Below are positions 7,970 to 13,199 of a stretch of DNA of 13,835 bases, one piece after another; positions within the stretch are counted from its first letter, which is position 1, and every line of letters begins with the position of its first letter. Location of the stretch: contig JAZOOR010000072.1 in the NCBI GenBank assembly GCA_045655125.1, positions 1-13,835 of the forward strand, in the 5' to 3' direction. This stretch comes from SIG578 sp045655125 (GTDB taxonomy: Bacteria; Bacillota; Clostridia; Oscillospirales; Ruminococcaceae). Position numbers and translations under genes: made by a program. Below the pieces are notes generated by a model. It had not been told where the DNA came from. It saw nothing but the letters and a program-made list of their open reading frames with translations, and ran no database searches.

Positions 7970-9811
7970 TTCTGAAAGGTGGTCTTTAACCTTTTTTGCC
8001 AGCTCTTTTGAAAATCCGCGCACTAAGGAAATTTCCTCGCAGCTTGCCTTGCGAATTGCGCTTATGGTCTTGAAATGAGATAGTAGGGCAGCAGCCCTTT
8101 TCTTTCCAATGCCCTCAATTTCGGTAAGGCTCATTTCCAGAGCCGCTTTTTTGTGCTTTGCCTTCTGGAACGAAATGGTGTATCTGTGAACCTCGTCTTG
8201 AAGTCGGCTTATAAAGTTAAATGCGCTTTTGTTTGATGAAATTGATATTTCTTTAGTTCCCGTTATGGCGCGGGTTCTGTGCCGCGAGTCCTTAACCATT
8301 CCAAAAAGAGGAACATTAATACCCAGCTCGTCTAAAATCGGCTGCACTGCTGCCACATGACCGCGGCCGCCGTCTAATAGAATAAGGTCAGGCAGTCTGC
8401 CAAAGCCTTGCGTGCGGTCGTCTGCCGACAGATACTCCTCAAACCGTCGCCTTAGTACCTGCCTCATAGCGCTGTAGTCGTCCTGAATAAGCTGGTCTTT
8501 AATAGTGAACTTTCGGTAGGCACTCTTTAGTGGTCGCCCGTTTTCAAAAACAACCATTGAGCCAACCATATATTTATCGCCTAAATTTGAAATATCGTAG
8601 CTTTCTATATATGTGGGCGGGGCGGACAGGTCAAGCAGCCTGCATAGCTCGTCGAGCGCCGCAATCTCGCGGCTACCCATTTTGGAAACTGCCGAAAGAC
8701 CTTCGGCGGCGTTACTTTGCGCCATCAGCACAAGCTTTTGCCGCTCGCTCTTTTGGGGTAGAGTAATGCGTACAAGAGAACCTTTGCGCTCGCACAGAAG
8801 CTTTTGTAAAACAGCTCTGTCTTCAAGCTGCAGATTTATGCAAATCTCCTTGGGAATATCGTCCTTTTTTGAGTAAAATTGAACAAGAAAAGAAGAAAGA
8901 ATTTCGGGAAATGCTTCTTGATTATCGAAAATATGCTGCACGCTGTCACAAAGTCTGCCTGCCCTGTATTTAAGAACACATATACAGCATTTCTGGTCGC
9001 CTGCCGAAAGGGCAACAAAATCAGTGTCGGCGCGGTTAGAAATGAATATTTTCTGATTTTCGCGAATTTTTTCTGCGGCCCTTATCCTGTCGCGAAGCCT
9101 TGCGGCAAGCTCAAAATCAAGCACATCTGATGCGCGCTGCATTTGCTCTTTAAGTCCTTTTATATCAAGGCTTCCTCCACCCTTTATATAGGCGGTGGCT
9201 TCACTGAACGTCTTGGTATATTCCACTTTTGAAATGTTTCCTCTGCAGGTGGCGGAGCATAGTCCCAAATGATGCTGCAGACATGGGCGATTTTTGTTGA
9301 AATCGCGAGGAAAAACTCTTGTGCAGGTGGGAAGTCTGAAAATGCGGTTTGTGTCCTCAACCATTTGTTTTACCGCAAATGCGCTCATATATGGGCCTAA
9401 AAAAATTGAACCGTCACGACAGTTTTCCATATCAGACTGCTTTGCCGCGGTGATTTTAGGATAATCGCCCGATGAAAGCCTTACATAGTGATATCCCTTG
9501 TCATCTTTTAAGAGAATGTTATATTTAGGAGTGTGCTGCTTAATTAAATTTGCCTCTAAAACTAAGGCTTCAAACTCGCTGTCGCATAAAATATGCTCAA
9601 AATCATCTACGCGGATGACCATCTGATAAACCTTGGGAAGATGGGAATCAATATTTCTGAAATACTGCGAAACTCGGTTTTTAAGTTTTTTTGCCTTGCC
9701 GATATAGATGATTTCGCCGTTTTCGTCGCGCATAATGTAAACTCCGGGCAAAAGCGGCAGCAAAAGAGCTTTCTTTTGAAGAATTTTAAGCTTTTCACGG
9801 TTTTCAGCCAT
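7967..9811 (-). CDS. uvrC: UvrC, excinuclease ABC subunit C
   Basis: UvrC makes the two incisions around a lesion in nucleotide excision repair, with UvrA and UvrB in the cytoplasm. The 614-residue product has the full order. First is a GIY-YIG nuclease (GVYIMRDENGEIIYIGKAKK, residues 23-42; Arg46; Glu81). Next are four cysteines, C163, C177, C185 and C189, in the C-X13-C-X7-C-X3-C pattern of the UvrC iron-sulfur site. A UVR helical hairpin that binds UvrB follows (about 215-250, DFELAARLRDRI), then an RNase H-like nuclease (ESYDISN with Asp406, LLDGGRGH with Asp480, DEVHR with His542), and finally tandem helix-hairpin-helix DNA-binding motifs (IEGIGKKRAAALL and LVRGFSKELAKKV). AGGAAAGGAG on the minus strand (9821-9830) sits 9 bases before ATG 9811. 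A terminator separates it from the HPr gene, so it probably uses its own promoter or read-through. Confidence 0.97.
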   Translation of the reverse strand: MAENREKLKILQKKALLLPLLPGVYIMRDENGEIIYIGKAKKLKNRVSQYFRNIDSHLPKVYQMVIRVDDFEHILCDSEFEALVLEANLIKQHTPKYNILLKDDKGYHYVRLSSGDYPKITAAKQSDMENCRDGSIFLGPYMSAFAVKQMVEDTNRIFRLPTCTRVFPRDFNKNRPCLQHHLGLCSATCRGNISKVEYTKTFSEATAYIKGGGSLDIKGLKEQMQRASDVLDFELAARLRDRIRAAEKIRENQKIFISNRADTDFVALSAGDQKCCICVLKYRAGRLCDSVQHIFDNQEAFPEILSSFLVQFYSKKDDIPKEICINLQLEDRAVLQKLLCERKGSLVRITLPQKSERQKLVLMAQSNAAEGLSAVSKMGSREIAALDELCRLLDLSAPPTYIESYDISNLGDKYMVGSMVVFENGRPLKSAYRKFTIKDQLIQDDYSAMRQVLRRRFEEYLSADDRTQGFGRLPDLILLDGGRGHVAAVQPILDELGINVPLFGMVKDSRHRTRAITGTKEISISSNKSAFNFISRLQDEVHRYTISFQKAKHKKAALEMSLTEIEGIGKKRAAALLSHFKTISAIRKASCEEISLVRGFSKELAKKVKDHLSE

Positions 9812-9830
9812 GGCGGTACACTCCTTTCCT

Positions 9831-9871
9831 AAAAAATAAAGGCTGCTCTTGCAATATTAGCAAAAGCAGCC
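9831..9871 (-). terminator. Terminator after the HPr gene (minus strand)
   Basis: On the minus strand, GGCTGCTTTTGC and GCAAGAGCAGCC pair over 12 positions with one mismatch (arms at 9860-9871 and 9841-9852, 7-base loop), followed by a T-rich tail (TTTATTTTTT, 9831-9840). It lies 12 bases past the HPr stop and would separate HPr from uvrC. Confidence 0.8.
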
Positions 9872-9881
9872 GCAAAATCAA
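9854..9881 (-). promoter_or_regulatory. Possible weak promoter for uvrC inside the HPr terminator
   Basis: Read on the minus strand, TTGATT (9876-9881) and TAATAT (9854-9859) are 16 bases apart. The -10 box falls in the terminator loop and the spacer covers one stem arm. It is the only promoter-like pair I see between HPr and uvrC. The match is modest and could be chance. Confidence 0.3.
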
Positions 9882-9883
9882 AG

Positions 9884-10147
9884 TTATTCGGAAAAACCTG
9901 AATCAACGAGAGCGATAAGACCCTCAACAGCGGCATTTTCATCGTCGCCGTCAGCAATGATTTTAATGGTTGTTCCGCCGATTATTCCGAGCGACAGAAT
10001 TCCGAGCAGGCTTTTTGCGTTAACCCTGCGCTCTTCCTTTTCAACCCAGATTGAGGATTTATACTCATTGGCTTTCTGAATAAAAAAAGTAGCGGGGCGT
10101 GCGTGAAGACCAACTTGATTTTTAACTTCAACTTCTTTTACAAACAT
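9884..10147 (-). CDS. ptsH: HPr phosphocarrier protein of the PTS
   Basis: HPr carries phosphate from Enzyme I to sugar-specific EIIA proteins. In Firmicutes it is also phosphorylated on Ser46 by HPr kinase and, in many, acts as CcpA co-repressor. The 87-residue product has GLHARPAT with His15 and AKSLLGILSLGI with Ser46, exactly at the canonical numbers. That confirms ATG 10147 as the start. The in-frame GTG at 10156 would add three residues and lies inside the ribosome binding site itself (GAGGTG on the minus strand, 10154-10159, 6 bases before the ATG). No Enzyme I or HPr kinase gene is nearby, so its system cannot be read from context; an HPr paralogue such as Crh is unlikely because His15 is kept. 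It has its own promoter and terminator, hence probably a single-gene unit. Confidence 0.93.
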   Translation of the reverse strand: MFVKEVEVKNQVGLHARPATFFIQKANEYKSSIWVEKEERRVNAKSLLGILSLGIIGGTTIKIIADGDDENAAVEGLIALVDSGFSE

Positions 10148-10209
10148 TGTGTTCACCTCGTAAAGAAACCCTTTATCAAAAGATAGGATTTTCCGTTTGT
10201 GTTAAGATT

Positions 10210-10237
10210 ATTATACCATAAATTTGCGTTTCGTCAA
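10210..10237 (-). promoter_or_regulatory. Promoter of the HPr gene
   Basis: On the minus strand, TTGACG (10232-10237) and a perfect TATAAT (10210-10215) are 16 bases apart. The expected start is near 10203, giving a leader of about 55 bases. Within the spacer the plus strand reads TAAATTTGCG (10219-10228), identical to half of the operator-like dyads found near 12.9 kb. Confidence 0.8.
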
Positions 10238-10384
10238 CGGTTTGACACTTTTTTCTCTTTATTGTTCATTGAAAATATTAAAATTTGAGGTTATTTGTAC
10301 ATTTTTAACATATTATCTGCACATTTTGGGTTTTTAAAGTGTAAAACCTATAGTTATTAAAACTAAAAAATGTAAGCGGATATG
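10238..10384. other. AT-rich divergent intergenic spacer, no gene seen
   Basis: This is the middle of the roughly 300-bp gap between the HPr gene and the lipoprotein foldase gene. It is very AT-rich. I find no coding frame with a ribosome binding site, no riboswitch-like pattern and no strong hairpin; the pair GGTTTT/AAAACC near 10329-10348 is only 6 bp. An isolated TTGACA at 10242 has no acceptable -10 box at the right distance. Confidence 0.6.
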
Positions 10385-10413
10385 TTGAAATGACTTTGAA
10401 AATATGATATACT
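10385..10413 (+). promoter_or_regulatory. Promoter of the foldase-Nudix pair
   Basis: TTGAAA (10385-10390) and TATACT (10408-10413) are separated by 17 bases. The -10 box overlaps a 12-bp perfect palindrome, TACTACGTAGTA (10410-10421), which spans the expected transcription start and could be an operator. Confidence 0.75.
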
Positions 10414-10448
10414 ACGTAGTAATCAAACTTTTAAAGGGGCTATAATAA

Positions 10449-11507
10449 GTGATAAAGAAACTAACGGCTGTATTTTTATCGGCCTTGATGCTTGCATCTG
10501 TGCTCTGCGGCTGCAGTGAAAGCTCACAGAGGGGAGATTTCTATCCTTATAATTTGTCGGGATATGTAAAACTTGGTGATTATGACAAGGTAGTATACTC
10601 TCCCGAGGTGGCAGAAGTTACAGAAGAAGAGGTTGAGGAGCAAATAAAGAGCGAGCTTCAAAAAAATGATTACTGTACAACAAGCGAAAAAAGCACTGCC
10701 GCGGAAAAAGGCGATATAGCAAATATTGACTATATCGGGTATATTGATGGCAAGGCTTTTTCGGGAGGCTCAGCGAGCGGTTACTCACTGAAACTCGGCT
10801 CTAAAACTTTTATTGATGGATTTGAGGAGGGACTTATAGGTAAAAAGGCGGGAGAAAAGGTTGACCTCAATCTCAAATTTCCTGATAGCTATCACGCAGA
10901 GGAGTATGCAGGCAAAGAGGTTGTCTTTAAGGTTTCGGTAAACAGAGTTTTTAAGGAAACCTATCCCGAGCTTACCGATGAAATCGTTTCAAGAATTTCT
11001 AAGCAGAAAAATGTCGCAGATTACAAAAAGGCGGTCTATGACGCTCTGCTTCAAAACGAGAAGGCTCAGGCTGAACAGAACAACTCAAATAAATTTATTT
11101 CGGATGTTATTGGCTGCTGCACGATAAAGAAATATCCTCAAAAAGAGGTTGAGAATTATCAGCAAAATCTTATAAAACAGTATGAGGCTGCCGCTAAAAG
11201 TCAGGGCACTACCTTAGAAAACTTTGCAAAAAGCTATGGCTACGAATTAAATGAATTTGAACAGCTTATGGAGGATAACGCCAAAAAAGTTGTCGAAAAA
11301 GAAATGATTTTCACACTTATTGCAGAAAAAGAGGGAATAACCATTTCTCAGCAGGAGTATAACTCCTCTCTTAAAAGCTATACAGAAGAAAACGGGTATA
11401 CCGATTCTGATGAATTCTTAGAGGCTATAGGCAAGGATAGATTTATGGGAATTCTTATCGTTGATAAGACAATACTAAAGCTAAAGGAAAAACTCCTGAA
11501 AAAGTAA
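10449..11507 (+). CDS. Lipoprotein trigger-factor-like peptidyl-prolyl isomerase
   Basis: The N-terminus is a lipoprotein signal: basic MIKK, a hydrophobic stretch, then LCGC with Cys22 as the lipidated residue. A FKBP domain of the trigger-factor type follows (about 87-168: GDIANIDYIGYIDGKAF, FIDGFEEGLIGKKAGEK, FPDSYHAEEYAGKEVVFKV). Residues 170-345 are helical and charged, resembling the trigger-factor C-terminal substrate-binding arm. The N-terminal ribosome-binding domain of cytosolic trigger factor is missing and replaced by the lipid anchor. The protein should therefore sit outside the membrane and help fold secreted proteins, a job analogous to PrsA, though the family is different. The start is GTG 10449, with AAAGGGG (10433-10439) 9 bases upstream. 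The Nudix gene follows 54 bases downstream on the same strand without a terminator, so the two are likely co-transcribed. Domain call is firm; substrates are unknown. Confidence 0.9.
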   Translation: MIKKLTAVFLSALMLASVLCGCSESSQRGDFYPYNLSGYVKLGDYDKVVYSPEVAEVTEEEVEEQIKSELQKNDYCTTSEKSTAAEKGDIANIDYIGYIDGKAFSGGSASGYSLKLGSKTFIDGFEEGLIGKKAGEKVDLNLKFPDSYHAEEYAGKEVVFKVSVNRVFKETYPELTDEIVSRISKQKNVADYKKAVYDALLQNEKAQAEQNNSNKFISDVIGCCTIKKYPQKEVENYQQNLIKQYEAAAKSQGTTLENFAKSYGYELNEFEQLMEDNAKKVVEKEMIFTLIAEKEGITISQQEYNSSLKSYTEENGYTDSDEFLEAIGKDRFMGILIVDKTILKLKEKLLKK

Positions 11508-11561
11508 AACAGACACCGCGAGCTGACTTGAGTCACGGGAATCAAAAGGAAGGCAAAAGCT

Positions 11562-11978
11562 ATGGCATATGAAAAATCATGCGGATCTGTGCTCTACCGC
11601 AAAATAGATGAACTGAGGGTTTTGGTTATAAAACAAGCCCGAAACGGAAACTGGTCTTTCCCCAAAGGACACGTTGAAGATAATGAAACCGAAACAGAAA
11701 CAGCAATCCGCGAGGTTCGCGAAGAGGTTGGACTTAAAATAACCCCTATTGATGGGTTTCGCGAGGTTATCAGCTATAACCCGAGAGCAAATGTTGATAA
11801 GGATGTTGTTTACTTTCTTGCAAATCCGGGAAATCAAAGGGTGCGTCTTCAAAAGGAAGAGGTTTGTGATTATAAATGGGTGCGTCCTGCGCAGGCTTTT
11901 AAAATACTGTCATTTTATAATGATAAGGATGTTCTTAAAAAAGCGCTTGATTTTCTAAAACAAAATAACATTGACTAA
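11562..11978 (+). CDS. Nudix hydrolase, Ap4A-hydrolase-like
   Basis: The 138-residue product carries a perfect Nudix box, G-x5-E-x7-REVREEVGL, at residues 36-58 (Gly36, Glu42, Arg50, Glu51, Glu54, Glu55), which binds Mg2+ and cleaves nucleoside diphosphate-linked compounds. The flanking SCGSVLYRK at the N-terminus and WSFPKGHVE just before the box are typical of the asymmetric diadenosine-tetraphosphate hydrolase branch, so dinucleoside polyphosphates are the likely substrate. Related RppH-like mRNA decapping enzymes or other Nudix activities cannot be excluded from sequence alone. ATG 11562 follows AAGGAAGG (11546-11553) by 8 bases. It probably forms an operon with the upstream foldase. A strong hairpin lies 5 bases past the stop and is shared with the convergent regulator gene. 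Confidence 0.9.
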   Translation: MAYEKSCGSVLYRKIDELRVLVIKQARNGNWSFPKGHVEDNETETETAIREVREEVGLKITPIDGFREVISYNPRANVDKDVVYFLANPGNQRVRLQKEEVCDYKWVRPAQAFKILSFYNDKDVLKKALDFLKQNNID

Positions 11979-11983
11979 AAGTA

Positions 11984-12019
11984 AAAAATCCCCTGCACAG
12001 TTTTCTGTGCAGGGGATTT
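11984..12019. terminator. Bidirectional terminator between Nudix gene and S24 regulator
   Basis: AAATCCCCTGCACAG (11986-12000) and CTGTGCAGGGGATTT (12005-12019) form a perfect 15-bp stem with loop TTTT. The minus strand has the better U tract (the left A run at 11983-11988). The plus strand has only a short ATTT before a C, so it may work more strongly for the regulator gene. Confidence 0.88.
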
Positions 12020-12033
12020 CACTTGTAAAGAAA

Positions 12034-12798
12034 TTAGTAGGCAGGAAAAGGAGTGGCATCAATAACCCTGCCGATAACTCTAAGCGAATCGTACTGAGTA
12101 ATAGGAATATCCTTGTACTTGCTGTTTAGGGAGCGAAGTGCAAAATGGCCGCCTGAGGAAATGAGCTTTTTGCACAAAGAGTTGGAATTAAGCACAAAAA
12201 CTCCAATCTGCTCAGGCTCTAAGCTGTCCTGCTGCTTTACCCAGACAACATCACCATCATTTACATATGGCATCATACTGTCACCATGAATAGTAATTCC
12301 AAAATCAGCATTAGAGGGAATGGTGCTGTCAAAGGGAACCTCTTCCCAGTCAGAATCCTCTAAATACTCTCCAAACCCTGCTGATGCAGAACTCAGATAA
12401 ACCCTGATCGTTTTCATAGACAAGGTGTTTTCAACAGGGAATTTAAGCTCGCGTGCAGCGGGCACTCTGTCATTCTCGGATTTAATCGCGGCCTCTGCCG
12501 CAAGCTGATGAGAAGTAACCTTTCTGACAAGCTCCTTGGAAGAACAAGAGAGCCTTAGGTAATCTGAAAAGAAGGCGTGATCCTCAGGCTTGGTAGTAAG
12601 CTCACTATCTGAAAGGGAATATAAATCACACCCCAAAAGCGAGCAGACCTGCATAACAGTATCCACCGCACTGCCGCCAAGCCCCTTTTTAAACATACTG
12701 TTTAATGTGGAATTGGGGATACCCGATTCTATCGAAAAATTTCTGAGACTTTTATATTTCATTTTTATAAGCTTCATTAAGGCTTCTTCTCGTGTCAT
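12034..12798 (-). CDS. LexA/HdiR-like repressor: XRE HTH plus S24 peptidase
   Basis: The 254-residue protein pairs an N-terminal XRE-type helix-turn-helix (about 17-62, SLRNFSIESGIPNSTLNSMF) with a C-terminal S24 self-cleaving peptidase. The peptidase shows a candidate Ala-Gly cleavage site in SSASAGFGEYL (Ala140-Gly141), the nucleophile Ser174 in HGDSMMP, and the general-base Lys210 in LCKKL. Length and plan match HdiR of Lactococcus and similar regulators that are inactivated by RecA-stimulated self-cleavage; true LexA has a winged helix instead. The minus-strand frame stays open back to a TTG at 12879, but ATG 12798 is chosen: GAGGTG (12804-12809) precedes it by 5 bases, and the upstream part lies over the promoter. 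Dyads overlapping this promoter and that of the divergent membrane-protein gene suggest it represses itself and that neighbour. DNA-damage control is inferred. Confidence 0.92.
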   Translation of the reverse strand: MTREEALMKLIKMKYKSLRNFSIESGIPNSTLNSMFKKGLGGSAVDTVMQVCSLLGCDLYSLSDSELTTKPEDHAFFSDYLRLSCSSKELVRKVTSHQLAAEAAIKSENDRVPAARELKFPVENTLSMKTIRVYLSSASAGFGEYLEDSDWEEVPFDSTIPSNADFGITIHGDSMMPYVNDGDVVWVKQQDSLEPEQIGVFVLNSNSLCKKLISSGGHFALRSLNSKYKDIPITQYDSLRVIGRVIDATPFPAY

Positions 12799-12828
12799 AT
12801 CTGCACCTCTCTTTGCTTTGCTATCCTT

Positions 12829-12857
12829 ATTATACACTATAATTTTCGATTTGTAAA
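12829..12857 (-). promoter_or_regulatory. Promoter of the S24 regulator gene
   Basis: On the minus strand, TTTACA (12852-12857) and a perfect TATAAT (12829-12834) are 17 bases apart. Transcription should begin near 12822, about 24 bases before the ATG. The weak dyad at 12840-12854 covers most of the spacer. Confidence 0.8.
12840..12854. promoter_or_regulatory. Operator-like dyad O1 (weak), in regulator promoter
   Basis: TAATTTTCGATTTGT matches the proposed consensus AAATTTRCGAAATTT well in the left arm (5 of 6) but only 3 of 6 in the right arm. It lies in the regulator's -35/-10 spacer, 22 bp centre-to-centre from O2. Taken alone it would not be called; position and phasing are the support. 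Confidence 0.35.
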
Positions 12858-12861
12858 GAAT

Positions 12862-12876
12862 AAATTTACGAAATTT
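12862..12876. promoter_or_regulatory. Operator-like dyad O2
   Basis: AAATTTACGAAATTT is a perfect inverted repeat of 6-base arms around ACG. It sits just upstream of the regulator's -35 box, between the two divergent promoters. Its centre (12869) is 41 bp from that of O3. Confidence 0.6.
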
Positions 12877-12898
12877 CAAAAATATTTTAAAAAAACGC

Positions 12899-12927
12899 TT
12901 GACAATTTGCGAAATATGGTATATTAT
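12899..12927 (+). promoter_or_regulatory. Promoter of the small membrane protein gene
   Basis: A consensus -35 TTGACA (12899-12904) and TATTAT (12922-12927) are separated by 17 bases; TATATT two bases earlier is an alternative -10. Dyad O3 fills the first part of the spacer, so a bound repressor would block RNA polymerase. Confidence 0.8.
12903..12917. promoter_or_regulatory. Operator-like dyad O3, inside the small-gene promoter
   Basis: CAATTTGCGAAATAT matches AAATTTRCGAAATTT in 5 of 6 bases of each arm, with GCG at the centre. It starts within the -35 box and extends into the spacer, a classic repressor position. Confidence 0.6.
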
Positions 12928-12942
12928 GTAATCACAGAAACG

Positions 12943-12957
12943 AAATATCGCAAATTT
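12943..12957. promoter_or_regulatory. Operator-like dyad O4, in the small-gene leader
   Basis: AAATATCGCAAATTT is the same dyad read in the other orientation (AAATTTGCGATATTT on the minus strand). It lies about 10-20 bases past the expected transcription start, with its centre 40 bp from O3, a spacing suited to cooperative binding on one DNA face. Confidence 0.6.
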
Positions 12958-12984
12958 AGTATAAGTAAAACGGAGGGATTAATT

Positions 12985-13155
12985 ATGATGGATGTTATTT
13001 CTGCTATTATTATGCTGCCGGCTTTGTGCCTTTGCTTTTATGCTGTTGAACGTGTTGTAAACCACTATGTTCAGAAAAATAAAAGGAAAGAAAAAATGCG
13101 CATTATAAGAAGTAAGAGAAAAGAGCTTGCAATAGAGCTTGCAAAGTGTGCATAA
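12985..13155 (+). CDS. Small single-pass membrane protein with basic tail, unknown family
   Basis: I do not recognise this 56-residue protein. After MMDV come about 17 hydrophobic residues (5-21, ISAIIMLPALCLCFYAV), enough for one membrane helix. Residues 31-47 are strikingly basic (KNKRKEKMRIIRSKRKE), so by the positive-inside rule the N-terminus should be outside and the tail in the cytoplasm. It has no signal-peptidase site and three cysteines (15, 17, 55). ATG 12985 is chosen because GGAGGGA (12972-12978) lies 6 bases before it; the frame's earlier TTG at 12907 falls between the -35 and -10 boxes and cannot be transcribed. The gene is divergent from the S24 regulator and its promoter carries that regulator's likely operators. 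Damage-induced small membrane proteins such as YneA or TisB are comparable in setting, but I see no sequence similarity to claim. Confidence 0.75.
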   Translation: MMDVISAIIMLPALCLCFYAVERVVNHYVQKNKRKEKMRIIRSKRKELAIELAKCA

Positions 13156-13160
13156 GAAAA

Positions 13161-13199
13161 AAACAAAAACCCCTCGCCGGTGCGAGGGGTTTTGTTTTA
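13161..13199. terminator. Bidirectional terminator between small gene and nif3-like gene
   Basis: AAAACCCCTCGC (13166-13177) and GCGAGGGGTTTT (13182-13193) pair perfectly around the loop CGGT. There are A-rich and T-rich flanks on both sides, giving a U tract in either direction. The nif3-like stop codon (13197-13199) lies in its right flank. Confidence 0.9.

Noticed and set aside
385..9130. Many antisense or out-of-frame open frames inside the ATPase, addB, addA and uvrC genes (for example 3083-3424 minus, 5948-6250 minus, 8530-8766 plus)
   Set aside because: They lie wholly within well-supported genes, lack ribosome binding sites and recognisable motifs, and are shadows of the real frames.
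10148..10156. Upstream GTG start for HPr adding three residues (MNT)
   Set aside because: The GTG lies inside the ribosome binding site, and the ATG at 10147 puts His15 and Ser46 at their canonical numbers.
10242..10270. TTGACA at 10242 as a second plus-strand promoter
   Set aside because: The sequence 17 bases downstream (TTCATT) is a poor -10, and a far better promoter lies at 10385-10413.
11516..11538. Possible hairpin (CCG/CGG with TGAC/GTCA) between the foldase and Nudix genes
   Set aside because: Only a 4-bp stem plus a 3-bp outer stem with a 5-base bulge and no T tract, so it is neither a convincing terminator nor a known regulatory fold.
12799..12879. Longer N-terminus for the S24 regulator starting at TTG 12879
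   Set aside because: This stretch contains the regulator's own promoter (12829-12857); ATG 12798 has a ribosome binding site and leaves a normal XRE N-terminus.
12907..12984. Longer N-terminus for the small membrane protein starting at TTG 12907
   Set aside because: That TTG lies between the -35 and -10 boxes, upstream of the transcription start, and has no ribosome binding site.
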